64,000 nt of DNA from CAVSWT01 sp963731745 (GCA_963731745.1 CAVSWT010000015.1:62001-126000); one strand, 5' to 3'. Counted from the first letter of the stretch, positions 18,827 to 29,400 are shown. Numbers and translations are program-made. The notes: a model not told the origin generated them from the sequence alone.

Positions 18827-19615
18827 ATGAAAAAATACTTTGAAGCGAATAAAATTCTTTGGAATAAAAGAACATCTATTAATGCTTCATCAAAATTTTA
18901 TGCTCTTGATGAATTCAAAAAAGGTAAAAGCTCTTTAAATTTTATTGAGCTTGAAGCGCTTGGAAATATAAAGGGCAAATCAATTCTTCATCTTCAATGT
19001 CATTTTGGGCAAGACACTCTTTCATTAGCGAGAATGGGTGCTAAAGTTACTGGAGTTGATTTTTCCCCCCGAGCAATAACACTAGCAAATGAATTAAATA
19101 ATGAACTTAACTTAGATGCTGATTTTATTTGCTGCAATGTATATGATCTTAAAAAATATTTAAATAAAAAATTTGACATTGTATACACATCTTACGGCGT
19201 TATCGGCTGGCTTCCCGATTTGAATAAATGGGCAGATATTATTTCGTTTTTTCTAAAGCCCGGTGGAATGTTTTTTATGGTTGAATTTCATCCGTTCATT
19301 TGGATGTATGACAATGAATTTGAAAAAATAAAATATTCATATTTTAATTCGGGAGTAATTGAGGAAAAAATAAAAGGGACTTATTCGGATCGTAATGCTG
19401 AAATTGAAGAAACCGAATATGGATGGAATCATTCTTTAAGTGAAGTTTTTTCATCAATAGTAAATAAAAATCTTAAAGTTACAGAATTTAATGAATATCC
19501 TTTTTCGTTTTATAATTGTTTTCCGGATATGTTTAAAGGAAAAGACGGCTTTTATAGAATAAAAAAATTTCAAAATTTTTTCCCATTAATGTATTCCATG
19601 AAAGCAATTAAATAA
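18827..19615 (+). CDS. Class I SAM-dependent methyltransferase
   Basis: About 262 residues from the ATG at 18827; an in-frame TTG at 18821 is possible but the ATG gives the usual family start (KKYFEANKILWNKRT). The Rossmann methyltransferase motifs are clear: motif I SILHLQCHFGQDTLSLAR, an acidic turn VTGVDFSPRAITLA, motif II around NVYDLKKYLNKKFDIVYTSY, and LKPGGMFFMVEFHPF as motif III. It belongs to the ubiquinone/UbiE-like type 11/25 group, typical of small-molecule methylases in Bacteroidota. The substrate is unknown. It stands alone, 90 bases before the DUF1015 gene. Confidence 0.88.
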   Translation: MKKYFEANKILWNKRTSINASSKFYALDEFKKGKSSLNFIELEALGNIKGKSILHLQCHFGQDTLSLARMGAKVTGVDFSPRAITLANELNNELNLDADFICCNVYDLKKYLNKKFDIVYTSYGVIGWLPDLNKWADIISFFLKPGGMFFMVEFHPFIWMYDNEFEKIKYSYFNSGVIEEKIKGTYSDRNAEIEETEYGWNHSLSEVFSSIVNKNLKVTEFNEYPFSFYNCFPDMFKGKDGFYRIKKFQNFFPLMYSMKAIK

Positions 19616-19704
19616 TCTTAAGAATTTATTATAAAAATGGATTCTTGTTCTTATTTTAATGATTTTTGTTGTGCAATTATTTTTCATTTTTCCAGAGATA
19701 AATT

Positions 19705-20953
19705 ATGGCAATAATAAAACCATTTAAGGCCCTCCGGCCCGCTAAAGAATCAGCCGAATTAGTGGCAAGCGTTCCTTATGATGTTGTTGATCGTCAGGAA
19801 GCAAAAGAATTAGTCGGTGAAAACAATTTAAGCTTTTTAAAAGTCTCACGTGCGGAAATAGAATTTGATGATTCTGTAAATTCATATTCACAAGAAATAT
19901 ATAATAAGGCAAAAGAGAATTTAAATTTTCTTAAGAAAGAGGCTCCCTTACTAATTGACGATTCATCACACTTTTATCTTTATAGATTGATAATGGATGG
20001 ACGTTCTCAAATAGGATTGGCGGCAGCATTTTCGATTGATGATTATGATAATGATGTGATTCTAAAACATGAAAAAACGCGTAAAGAAAAAGAAGATGAT
20101 AGAACAAATCACATTGTAGCCACCGAAGCGCAAACAGGTCCGGTTTTTTTGACTTATAAAGGAATTGAAGCAATAAATAAAATTGTTAATGAAACGGTGA
20201 CTAATGAAAAGCCGCTTTACGATTTTACATCTGAAGACGGAATTAAGCACACATTGTGGATAGTGCCAGACGAGTATAATCAAACTTTAATCGAAGAAAT
20301 ATCAAAAACAAAAAATTTGTATATTGCTGACGGACATCATCGCGCAGCAAGCGCCAGCCGGGCTAGAAAAGTAAAACAAGATTCAAACCCTAATCATAAC
20401 GGCACTGAAGAATATAATTATTTTTTGGCGGTTCTTTTCCCTGCGGAACAATTAAAAATACTTCCTTATAATCGTGTGGTTTTTAATTTGAATGGGAATG
20501 ATAAAGAAGAATTTTTAGACAAAGTCAGCGAAAAATTTAATATTGAAAAAAACTCTCGCAAGGAACCAGAAACAAGAAAAACTTACTGCATGTATTTGGA
20601 TGGTGACTGGTATACTTTAAAACCCAGAGATTCAGTGTCAGCAAGCAATAGCTTGTCCAAATCGAGTTGCGGAAACTTTAGATGTAAGTGTACTTCAAGA
20701 TTTTTTACTCAATCCAATTTTAGGAATTGATGATCCAAGAACAAATAAAAATATTGATTTCGTAGGCGGAATACGCGGCACAAAAGAATTGGAAAAGCTC
20801 GTCAATAACGGGAAAGCGGCAGTTGGATTTTCACTTTACCCCGTTTCAGTTCAAGATTTGATGAATATTTCGGATGCAGGAGAAATCATGCCTCCAAAAT
20901 CAACCTGGTTTGAACCTAAATTGAGAGATGGTTTACTAATACATTTGATTTGA
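19705..20953 (+). pseudogene. DUF1015 family protein, frameshifted near the C-terminus
   Basis: Begins AIIKPFKALRPAKESAELVA with VPYDVVDRQEAKE, the DUF1015 signature start, and contains YIADGHHRAASA, its most conserved motif. After about residue 315 the first frame turns into unrelated residues and stops at 20730. From about 20655-20668 a +1 frame continues true family sequence (VAETLDVSVLQDFLLNPILG, DPRTNKNIDFVGG, then GEIMPPKSTWFEPKLRDG) to the stop at 20951-20953. The combined length of about 415 residues is normal. The biochemical role of DUF1015 is not settled here; its position just upstream of serC suggests a link to serine metabolism, separated only by a hicBA pair. Confidence 0.85.
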
Positions 20954-20971
20954 AAAAAATTGAGGATTGGT

Positions 20972-21187
20972 ATGAAAAAAGAATTTAATGTAATTATTGA
21001 AAAGGATTCAGAAGGATATTTTGTTGCTTCAGTTCCTACTTTAAAAGGCTGCCATACACAGGCTAAATCTTTAGATAATTTGATGGAAAGAATCCAGGAA
21101 GCTATAGCTCTATGTTTGGAAGTAGAAAATGAAGAATCTCCTGTTTCTGATTTTGTAGCAATTCAACGAGTTACCGTAGAATTATGA
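20972..21187 (+). CDS. hicB: HicB-type antitoxin
   Basis: 71 residues from the ATG at 20972, preceded by GAGG-like bases; an upstream TTG at 20960 is less likely. The fold is the partial RNase-H-like HicB domain: FNVIIEKDSEGYFVASVPTL, KGCHTQAKSLDNLMERIQEA, then CLEVE. No C-terminal DNA-binding extension is present, so autoregulation would have to rest on the small domain or the complex. It overlaps hicA by ATGA. HicB precedes HicA, an order frequently seen for this small-HicB subtype. Confidence 0.9.
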   Translation: MKKEFNVIIEKDSEGYFVASVPTLKGCHTQAKSLDNLMERIQEAIALCLEVENEESPVSDFVAIQRVTVEL

Positions 21188-21411
21188 GTAAGATGCCGCA
21201 AATTTCAGGAAAGGAATTAATATCAGCATTAAGTAAAATAGGATTTAAGGTTATTAGAATTAAAGGCAGTCATCATTTTTTAAAATCTGAATCTGGTAAA
21301 ACTACTGTGGTTCCGGTTCATTCAAATGAAAATATTGGACCAGGTTTGTTATCAAAAATTCTTAGGGATTGTGAAATTAGTAAAGAAGAATTAATTAAAA
21401 ATCTAAAATAA
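21184..21411 (+). CDS. hicA: HicA-type mRNA interferase toxin
   Basis: 75 residues with the dsRBD-like HicA fold: KELISALSKIGFKVIRIKGS, HH at 30-31 including the catalytic His, FLKSESGKTTVVPVHSNENI, and GLLSKILRDCEIS. HicA cleaves mRNA until bound by HicB. Its start overlaps the hicB stop by four bases, indicating translational coupling. The pair sits 19 bases after the DUF1015 stop and 28 bases before serC, on the same strand, so it probably travels on their transcript. Confidence 0.92.
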   Translation: MSKMPQISGKELISALSKIGFKVIRIKGSHHFLKSESGKTTVVPVHSNENIGPGLLSKILRDCEISKEELIKNLK

Positions 21412-21439
21412 TTCATAATTTTTTTTAAGGGAAAACTAT

Positions 21440-22528
21440 ATGGAAAAAAGGATATATAATTTTAGTGCTGGCCCGGCTATCTTACCGGAAGATGTTTTAA
21501 AAGAAGCGCAGGAGAATTTGTTTACACTTCCGGGTGTAGGAATGTCAATTTTAGAAATTAGTCACCGTTCCAAAACATTTGATAAAATTATAGCTGACGC
21601 CAAAGAAGGATTAAAATCTCTTTTAGATATAAGTGATGATTATGAAATTTTATTTTTACAAGGCGGCGCAAGTCTGCAATTTTCAATGACAGCTTTAAAT
21701 TTAATGCCGCCAAAAAATAAAGCGGATTATATTATTACAGGAAGCTGGTCTAAAAAAGCTTTAAAAGAAGCAAAGCGCGTAGGGACAGTCAATATTGCTG
21801 CTAGTACAGAAGCAGATAAATTTAATCGAGTTCCAAAGCAAAATGAGCTTAAGCTGGATCCGGAAGCATCTTATGTCCATTTCACTTCAAATAATACAAT
21901 TTACGGAACTCAATTTCATACAGAACCTGAAGTTGGAAATGTTCCATTAGTATGCGATGCATCATCGGACATTATGCATAAAAAAATTGATGTTAGTAAA
22001 TACAGCTTAATTTATGCCGGTGCTCAAAAAAATATTGGGCCTTCGGGAGTAACGTTAGTAATTATAAAAAAAGATTTATTGGAAAGAAGTTCAGACAATC
22101 TTCACACAATGCTAAATTATAAAACACATGTTGAAGGTAATTCGTTGTATAACACTCCAAATACTTTTGGAATTTATATTATCAGCCTTGTTACAAAATG
22201 GTTAAAGAAAAATGGCGGCCTTGAAGGGATGTATAAAACGAATAAAGAAAAAGCTGATATTCTTTATAAGTGCATTGATGGAAGTAATGGTTATTACAAA
22301 GGCCACGCTGAAAAAGAAAGCAGATCATTAATGAATGTTACTTTTAATCTTGCAAGTGAGGAATTAGAAAAGAAATTAATTGCTGAAGCAACAGCCGCAG
22401 GTTTTGATGGAGTTAAAGGGCATAGGTCTGTCGGAGGATTAAGAGCATCAATCTATAATGCTTTTCCGAAAAAAGGTGTTGAAGATTTGGTTTCATTCAT
22501 GAAAGATTTTCAATCCAAAAATTCATAA
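21440..22528 (+). CDS. serC: Phosphoserine aminotransferase
   Basis: 362 residues, the standard SerC length. It starts YNFSAGPAILPEDVL and contains MSILEISHRSKTF, FLQGGASLQFSM, the PLP-binding lysine K197 in YAGAQKNIGPSG, and the C-terminal GHRSVGGLRASIYNAFP. It converts 3-phosphohydroxypyruvate and glutamate to phosphoserine in the cytoplasm. The preceding genes are hicBA and DUF1015; a small lipoprotein gene follows 19 bases later. No serA is in the window. Confidence 0.97.
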   Translation: MEKRIYNFSAGPAILPEDVLKEAQENLFTLPGVGMSILEISHRSKTFDKIIADAKEGLKSLLDISDDYEILFLQGGASLQFSMTALNLMPPKNKADYIITGSWSKKALKEAKRVGTVNIAASTEADKFNRVPKQNELKLDPEASYVHFTSNNTIYGTQFHTEPEVGNVPLVCDASSDIMHKKIDVSKYSLIYAGAQKNIGPSGVTLVIIKKDLLERSSDNLHTMLNYKTHVEGNSLYNTPNTFGIYIISLVTKWLKKNGGLEGMYKTNKEKADILYKCIDGSNGYYKGHAEKESRSLMNVTFNLASEELEKKLIAEATAAGFDGVKGHRSVGGLRASIYNAFPKKGVEDLVSFMKDFQSKNS

Positions 22529-22547
22529 ACTGATTCCAGAGGAAGCT

Positions 22548-22973
22548 ATGAAATATTTATTAATTCTTTCTTTGATATCTTTATTTGTTCTTGCATCTTG
22601 CTCAAAAAAGGAAGAATCAAAAATGGAAGCATTTAACGCTGAAGCTTTTGCATATGATATAGGCGGTGCATTTGAAGTAAATGCATCAACAAGAGTAAAA
22701 GGATTTAAGCAAAATGAAGAGAATAAAAAATTCAAAGCTTCCCTGGCATTTGATATTGATCTTGTTAAACCAAATGGGGATACTATAAAATCATTGATAA
22801 CTAGAGTTGAAGATAAAATTAATAATGAAAAAATGAGTGACGTACCTTTGGAGATTCAATTTAATCTTGATTCAACTTATGCTTTAGGTAAGTATAAATT
22901 AGTTTTTGAAATTAAGGATGCAAACACTGAACAGACAGCTTCTTCTTCAGCCGAATTTGATTTGAGTGAATAA
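22548..22973 (+). CDS. Small uncharacterised lipoprotein
   Basis: 141 residues. The signal peptide ends in a clear lipobox, FVLASC with Cys18, followed by a Lys/Glu-rich tether. The remaining about 110 residues are beta-rich with no family I recognise (for instance FEVNASTRVKGFKQ, and a repeated strand pattern ending SSAEFDLSE). It may be an Ig-like or BsuPI-like domain, but this is only shape-based. A good ribosome binding site (AGAGGAAG) lies upstream. It follows serC closely and is followed by a terminator hairpin. Function unknown. Confidence 0.75.
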   Translation: MKYLLILSLISLFVLASCSKKEESKMEAFNAEAFAYDIGGAFEVNASTRVKGFKQNEENKKFKASLAFDIDLVKPNGDTIKSLITRVEDKINNEKMSDVPLEIQFNLDSTYALGKYKLVFEIKDANTEQTASSSAEFDLSE

Positions 22974-22977
22974 AAAA

Positions 22978-23004
22978 AAGCTGTCTTTTTAATGAAGGCA
23001 GCTT
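22978..23004 (-). terminator. Rho-independent terminator for the DUF2203 gene
   Basis: AAGCTGTCTT at 22978-22987 pairs with AAGGCAGCTT at 22995-23004 (one G-U-type wobble) around a 7-base loop. Read on the minus strand the stem is followed by a run of eight T residues, so it terminates the minus-strand gene at 23033-23410. It may also stop the plus-strand serC transcript, but the plus-side U-run is displaced. Confidence 0.75.
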
Positions 23005-23032
23005 ACTAATAAAAATCTTTTTTTTAAAATAA

Positions 23033-23410
23033 TTAAAAATATTTTTCCGGGATTGGTTTTCTGCTGCTGTAACCTTCGTCCATTCCGTGAAAAAATCTTA
23101 TTTCTTCTTCATCAGTTCTCCAGCATAAATAAACTTCTTTTCCATCTATGAATGAAGGAAAATCAACTAATCCTATTGTAAAATTCCAATCTTTATAAAA
23201 ACAGCCTATTTCCTGCAACTCATTCATAAAGCTGTTTACATCTTCCGCCATTTTTTTTACGACTGGATTTTCTTCAACTTTGCCTTCATAATCTTCAGCA
23301 ATCAATCTCATTTCCCTGGTAGTATCAAGAATATCTTTAACAATTTTTTTTACTAAGGGAAGCGTTTTATTAGCTTCAAATGGAGTAAAAAATTTAGTTT
23401 CTGTGGTCAT
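23033..23410 (-). CDS. DUF2203 domain-containing protein
   Basis: 125 residues matching the DUF2203 pattern: KFFTPFEANKTLPLVKKIVK at the start, a central helical hairpin (MRLIAEDYEG to FMNELQEIGCFYKD), and the conserved end VDFPSFIDGKEVYLCWRTDE followed by IRFFHGMDEGYSSRKPI. The family is widespread, cytosolic and without known function. Genes on both sides are on the other strand, so it is monocistronic, with its own terminator downstream. Confidence 0.88.
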   Translation of the reverse strand: MTTETKFFTPFEANKTLPLVKKIVKDILDTTREMRLIAEDYEGKVEENPVVKKMAEDVNSFMNELQEIGCFYKDWNFTIGLVDFPSFIDGKEVYLCWRTDEEEIRFFHGMDEGYSSRKPIPEKYF

Positions 23411-23691
23411 TGCTTTTTCTTTCTATTTCTTTTAATCTCAATTTCACAAATAAATTAGATTAAAATCATTATAATAATATAAATAATATTATTGGATAAG
23501 ATATAAATATAATTTTGTCTATTCAACTAATATAAATTAAATCGGATTTTAAGTTGTTTAATAGCATAATTTTATACTTATTCAATATGTTCAAATTTTC
23601 ATAAAATTAAAAATTATCGCTAAATATTTTGAAACAATTTAGTTTTTTCAGAGTTTAAAATAAATGACAAAATACTCAAAAAACACAATTT

Positions 23692-24708
23692 ATGGCTAAA
23701 AAGAAGATATTAAGAATAGTAATAGCCGCCATTTTACTGCTAACCGCAGGTATTTATTTAATTTCGATATTTAACAATAGCAGCAATTTTTTAAATAATT
23801 ATGTGGAACCGAAAGCCTCTGCTCCGGTATTCAGCGCCAGTCCAATTGCAGTAGTTGGAGATCTTCAAAGAACATCAATTTATGAAGAATTAATAGGCCG
23901 AGAACAAAATGACGTTGAACGTAAGAAAATTCTTTCCGCAATTGCCGATGAAAATCCTGCGGAATTAATTATACTGGGCGATATGATTTTTGATGGTTCG
24001 GATAATAAGGAATGGATTGCATTTGACAGCCTACTAGCTCCAATTAATAAAAAAGAAATTCCAATTTTTCCAGTGGTCGGGAATCATGAATATTGGGGAA
24101 ATAACTCAACTGCCATGAAAAATTTAAACAAGCAATTTAAAATGCTCACCACAAGTCATTGGTATACTGATGTATATGACAGTGTGGCATTAATATTTTT
24201 AGATTCAAATGAATCGGATTTAACAGAAACAGGATGGAAATTAGAACATGATTGGTTAAATAAAGTCGTATCGCAATTCGATACTTCATCGGCAATAAAA
24301 GGAATTATCATGTTTGATCATCATCCTCCCTTTACAAATAGCCTGATAACTGGCGATGAAATAAATGTTCAAAATAATTTTTTACCGGCATATTATCGAT
24401 CTAATAAAACTTTGCTTTTTGTAAGCGGACATGCACACACCTATGAACACTTTAATATTAAAGGAAAAGATTTTATTGTCTCCGGCGGCGGCGGCGGCCC
24501 GCGGGTGAAGTTGAGAACTGGAATTGGAGCGCATAAAGATTTGTATAAAGGTGATTCACCCCGTCCTTTCAACTATTTATTAATTGTAACAGTTGATAAC
24601 GGAATTAAAGTAACGGTAAAAGGCTTGGATAAAGGAAGTTCAAAATTTTTTAAAATGGACGAGTTTGTGATTAATTTTAATGAAGATAAAAAGTCGAATC
24701 CTTTTTAA
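23692..24708 (+). CDS. Calcineurin-like metallophosphoesterase, membrane-anchored or secreted
   Basis: 338 residues. An N-terminal hydrophobic segment (about 8-26, after KKK) acts as signal or anchor. The metallophosphoesterase motifs are present: VGDLQRTS with D57, ILGDMIFDG with D97, VVGNHEYWGN at 129-137, FDHHPPFTN near 209, and SGHAHTYEH near 249. These supply the two-metal site. The order resembles purple-acid-phosphatase/tartrate-resistant-type enzymes; the substrate is unknown. The 280 bases upstream are very AT-rich and hold no gene; the thioredoxin-like gene follows 65 bases later. Confidence 0.88.
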   Translation: MAKKKILRIVIAAILLLTAGIYLISIFNNSSNFLNNYVEPKASAPVFSASPIAVVGDLQRTSIYEELIGREQNDVERKKILSAIADENPAELIILGDMIFDGSDNKEWIAFDSLLAPINKKEIPIFPVVGNHEYWGNNSTAMKNLNKQFKMLTTSHWYTDVYDSVALIFLDSNESDLTETGWKLEHDWLNKVVSQFDTSSAIKGIIMFDHHPPFTNSLITGDEINVQNNFLPAYYRSNKTLLFVSGHAHTYEHFNIKGKDFIVSGGGGGPRVKLRTGIGAHKDLYKGDSPRPFNYLLIVTVDNGIKVTVKGLDKGSSKFFKMDEFVINFNEDKKSNPF

Positions 24709-24773
24709 TGTTGATGAATCTAAATGATTGATAAAATATAATTTCTAATTCCTAATCAAGAATAGGGGAGCTA

Positions 24774-25403
24774 ATGAATACAGATATTAAAAATAGAATT
24801 GTAACCAATGCCCTAAGCTATACACAGTATATCAACCTAACTAAAATTGAAATTGAAAATACTGACGTAAACTCTTTAGATGATGCAGAAAAAACACTTT
24901 TTGATTATAAGAAATTAAATCTTCAAAGAAGTGAAAGAATTGAAAAGCATCATACAATTGATGCAGAATTAAAATCAATTATATTAAATATTAAAACTCC
25001 GCAAAATTGGATTGTGATTACTGAAAACTGGTGCGGAGATTCAGCACAGAATTTACCATATATTGCTGCACTAACTAAAGTGAATCCAGAAATAAATTTT
25101 AAAATACTCTTGAGGGATTCTAACCTTGAAGTTATGGATAAATATCTTACCAATGGAACCAGGAGCATTCCAAAATTAATTGCCTTTGATGAAGAATGGA
25201 ATGAATTATTCGAATGGGGCCCAAGGCCGCAGGCAGCAAAAGAACTAATGGAAAATTTGAAAAATGAAGGCTTGCCAAAAACTGCGAAATATGAAAAACT
25301 TCATCTGTGGTATGGTAGAAATCGAGGAAAAGAAATTGAACAAGAATTTAAACAAATTCTGCAAAATGATTCATTGTTCAAGAAGAACTACATTAATTTG
25401 TAA
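24774..25403 (+). CDS. Thioredoxin-family protein with a single-cysteine WCGDS site
   Basis: 209 residues. The N-terminal 75 residues are helical. The thioredoxin-like fold then shows WIVITENWCGDSAQNLPYIA, with W86-C87-G88-D89-S90 in place of CxxC, and a cis-Pro region GTRSIPKLIAFD. This WCGD(S/A) group is common in Bacteroidota and Firmicutes. With only one active-site cysteine it cannot make the usual intramolecular disulfide; it may act with bacillithiol-type partners or in a non-redox role, which is inference. Cytosolic, no signal peptide. A strong AGGGGAG ribosome binding site precedes the ATG. Confidence 0.85.
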   Translation: MNTDIKNRIVTNALSYTQYINLTKIEIENTDVNSLDDAEKTLFDYKKLNLQRSERIEKHHTIDAELKSIILNIKTPQNWIVITENWCGDSAQNLPYIAALTKVNPEINFKILLRDSNLEVMDKYLTNGTRSIPKLIAFDEEWNELFEWGPRPQAAKELMENLKNEGLPKTAKYEKLHLWYGRNRGKEIEQEFKQILQNDSLFKKNYINL

Positions 25404-25601
25404 ATAGTTAATATCTATGTGGTAATATAGCTTTGAAATGTTTCAATATTATGCAATTATCCATCTTCAAATACTGATATTCCGCCAAATAAATCCAATA
25501 ATATTAAATCGATTAACCAACCATCAGTTATTCACCGTCAACTTATAAGAAGTTAAATAGAGATATACCTATTAGTTAATCTTAAATTATTTAAAATTAA
25601 A

Positions 25602-25623
25602 AAGCCCGGCATATACCGGGCTT
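25602..25623 (-). terminator. Rho-independent terminator of the RlpA gene
   Basis: Perfect 8-bp GC-rich stem AAGCCCGG (25602-25609) and CCGGGCTT (25616-25623) with a 6-base loop. On the minus strand the stem is followed directly by T residues, as expected for termination of the gene ending at 25649. Confidence 0.85.
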
Positions 25624-25648
25624 AAATTTGTAGTATTTAAGTATCTTG

Positions 25649-26143
25649 TTAATTCAATGTAATTACCGGGAAATTCACTCCTTTTAAGCTAACTTGCTCA
25701 ACCTGAACTTTTTGAACTCCTTTTTCATAAAGTCCTATTTGTAAAGCAGCAGCCTTTGATAGATCCAATTGTCTTCCTTGAATATATGGACCTCTATCAT
25801 TTATTCTGACAATTACAGACTCTTGATTTCTGGGGTTCGTAATTTTCAATAAAGTACCAAATTTCAAGCTCTTATGGGCGGCTGTAAATGCCATTTGATC
25901 GTAAATTTCGCCGTTTGCGGTTAATTTTCCGTGAAACCTTGGACCGTACCACGATGCAGTCCATTTACCTTGATCTTTATAGTTTATAATCGAATTATTC
26001 AATGTAACATCTGCTTCATTAACCGATGTCGAAATATCCTCGCTTGCAGCTGTTTCCTTTATACTACTGTCTTCCTTTAGTATTGTAAATCCAACCAAAG
26101 CTACCATCACAAGGATATATAATGCCCTCGTTAATGCCCTCAA
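25649..26143 (-). CDS. RlpA-like septal ring lytic transglycosylase (DPBB domain)
   Basis: 164 residues. The N-terminus (residues 1-22) is a signal/anchor without a lipobox. A low-complexity acidic linker follows, then the double-psi beta-barrel RlpA domain from about 57 to 155: WTASWYGPRFHGKLTANGEI, AFTAAHKSLKFGTLLKITNP, and VRINDRGPYIQGRQLDLSKA. The catalytic Asp of the barrel is in the NDRGP segment. RlpA enzymes cleave denuded glycan strands at the septum. No SPOR domain is attached, so septal targeting by SPOR is not expected. Terminator present immediately downstream. Confidence 0.9.
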   Translation of the reverse strand: MRALTRALYILVMVALVGFTILKEDSSIKETAASEDISTSVNEADVTLNNSIINYKDQGKWTASWYGPRFHGKLTANGEIYDQMAFTAAHKSLKFGTLLKITNPRNQESVIVRINDRGPYIQGRQLDLSKAAALQIGLYEKGVQKVQVEQVSLKGVNFPVITLN

Positions 26144-26431
26144 TGATTACCTCTTTTTTTGTTATTGTAAAATGACACTCTTAAATTATGACCATGTTCT
26201 TGCAATAGCAATAAACCAGTTAACACATAGGGCTGATTATGATAAAGAGCAAATATTCGACTATAATGGTGTTTAAGTCGGAAATTGGTATAAATGTTAT
26301 ATTTATTTTAATTTTTTTAATGAATATTTCTTTTAATTAGTATATATAGCAGTTCAGCATTCAACTTTAAAAAAAATTCAGGCACTTTTTTACTTCTCGT
26401 CTGTATAATCCCCAAAACAATCGGAGCTTGT

Positions 26432-29400
26432 ATGAAGTCTAGTTCACTAATTTTCCGCAGATCAATTCTAATCCTTTCCTTTATTGTCCCCTTCATTTTA
26501 GGGAGTGCTTTCCAAAATAGATCGGAAGAAGATCACAGATTTTACTTATCGAACTACACTACCTATTCACCTGGATTAGATGTTACGGTCAACATCTACA
26601 TATATAATAAGAATTGGGGAAAAAGAGATTTCAACTTCAGGCTCTTAAAGATTGATGATCCCATTAGTTTTTTTAGTAAGCTGGATAAGTCAAATTTCAG
26701 ATATCAGTTTGATATTTGGGGGGAAAATAAAGAAGTTTTACTAAAATATACGTCCAAGGTAAAAGATTGGAATAAAAGGGTTTACACCTCTTCCAAATAC
26801 AATAATAATGAAAATATTGATGTTGGAAAAATTAAAGAGCCAGGCATTTATATCCTCCAAGCTATCTCAGAAAATCAAGTTGCTTATTGCGGCATAGTTG
26901 TATCCGATTTGGCTATGATTTATAAATCAAGCCGTAATCAGATTCTAGCTTTTGTTGCAAATTCCAAGACGGGTAAATTCGAAAATGATGCTGAATTTAT
27001 GCTCTATAATAACGGCAACTTGATAGAAAAGAAAAAAGCAAATGAGGATGATCTAGCAGTTTTTGATATAAGAAAGAATGATGAAACAGAGAACGATTTA
27101 CAATTAACTTCAGGGCAGCCAGGCTTAATAATAGCTAAAACAAAAGATGAAGTGATTGTTAATAATCCATATTTCTATTTTGGCAATGGTGATCAAAAAA
27201 ATTATTCAGTTTACGTCTACACAAATCAGCCGGTTTACAGGCCTTCCCAGGAAGTTTTTTTCAAAGGAATTATTCGACAAAAAAGGAGCAATGATTTAAT
27301 AAATGTTCCAAATGAAAAATTTACAGTTAGCATTAAATCTCCTAAAAACAAAGAAGTTTTTTCAAAAGAGCTTAAATCGAACGAATTTGGCACTATTTCG
27401 TCAAGTTTTACTTTGGATGAAGATGCGGATCTTGGTGATTATTCAATTCAAATTTCTCAAGATGGCAGAACCTATAATGGTTCTTTCAGTGTTGAAGAAT
27501 ATAAAAAGCCAGAATATTTGGTAAGAGTCAAAACCGGTAAAGAACAATATGCTGCCGGTGATACATTGACCGGAAAAATCTCGGCTGATTATTATTTTGG
27601 CTCCCCTGTTACCACCGGAACTGTTAATGTTAGGATTTACAAACAGGCTTACTGGCGGCCGTGGTGGTATTGGTCAGATTATTCCTGGTTTTACAGCTCA
27701 TTTTATAAAGGATACAATTGGGGTTATGGAAATCAACAGCAAATTTTTCAAACCGACGGAAAGCTGAATGATAACGGAGAATTTGAATTCAATTATTCTG
27801 TTGAAGAGAAACTTGATGGTGATTTTACATATACAATCACTGCCGAAGTTACTGATAATTCCCGAAGAGCAATTTCAGGTTCAGCTCAGGCTTATGTTAC
27901 TAGAGGCAGCTTTACAATTTCAACTTCTCCTGAAAAATATTTTTTCGAAAAAGGAAGCAAGGTAAAATTAAGAGTTAACGCATCCGATTTTTCTGATAAA
28001 CCAATTAAAACTCCTTTTGAAGTAGAAATAAAATATCCTGATTCTAAAAATGGAAGGGATTATAAAACTTCAGACAAAAAAGAAATTCTTCATGGTAAGA
28101 CTGACAAATTTGGAAAAGCAATTATTGAGTTTATTCCTGAATATTCATATACGGGTTATTTTAATTATACAGTTTCTGCTAAAGATGAAAAAGGCAGAGA
28201 AATTACAGCAACTAGTTCGTTCTTTGTAGGAGATAAAGAACGTTATTATTATTGGAGAAACGGCAGCGGGTTGGAAATTATAGCTGATAAAGATTCTTAT
28301 GAAAAAGGCGATACATTAATTGCTTATATTTTTGGCCCCAAAGAAGAAACCGATATTCTGTTAACCTATGAAACAGATATTTTTTTGAAATATAAAAAAT
28401 ATCATCTTGGCGGAAATGGAATTGAAATAAAAGAAATTCTTACGGATAAATTTTCTCCAAGTTTTAATATTACTGTTAACTATTTAAATGACGGCCAGTT
28501 TTATTCAACAAATAAATTAATTGGCGTACTTGCAAAAGATAAGTTTTTAAATATTTCATTAACTCCTGATAAAAAGGAATACAAGCCCGGCGAAAATGCA
28601 TCGTACTCAATTCTCGTAAAAGACTATAAAGGAAATTCAGTTCCAAATACAGAACTATCTTTGGGGATAATTGATGAAAGTATTTATGCAATAAAGGATG
28701 AGAGCGTTCAAGATATTACTAATTTCTTCTATTCACCCAATTATTCTTACATTCCGACATATAATTCATTAACTCAAAACAGTTTTAGCGCCTCTAGCCG
28801 GTATGCTACTTTCATTGATAAAAATTATTTCTCAAATAAAGAGGGAAATGAAAAAGGCAACGGAAATTTGTATGGTAAAGTAAAATTTAAAAACGGCAAT
28901 ACAAATTTTGAAGATTTCTATATCATCTTAAATAAAGATAATAGATTCTACAAAACTAAAGTCGATCAAAATGGAAATTACGAGTTTAAGAAAATAGAAA
29001 AAGGTAAATATGATATTCTAGTTCAATATGATCAATCAAATTTATTTTTCATAGAAAGTGTAATCGTAGATGAAAGTACAAAGCATGATATAGAAATTGA
29101 AAAAACGATTAATCAATTAAGACAAGATGCGGGAGATTTGGATCGCAGTGTAGCCGATGAAGTTTCATTAAGTTCCGGCAGAGGCAATTTTTTAGCAGCA
29201 AAGGTTGAGTCGGAGTCAAAAATGATGAGTCCTTCTTTGGCAAAAGACAAAAAGGGAGATTACCAAAAAGCAGAACTTCGCTCAAATTTTGTAGATGCGT
29301 TAATTTGGAAGGCAAATATAGTAACAGATGTTGACGGAAAAGCAGAAGTTAATTTTAAAATGCCAGACAACCTTACTACCTGGCGTGCAACTGCGAGAGG

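Noticed and set aside
23411..23691. Possible RNA gene in the AT-rich gap before the metallophosphoesterase
   Set aside because: No tRNA-like cloverleaf, GC-rich stem or conserved RNA motif could be found; it is probably promoter DNA.
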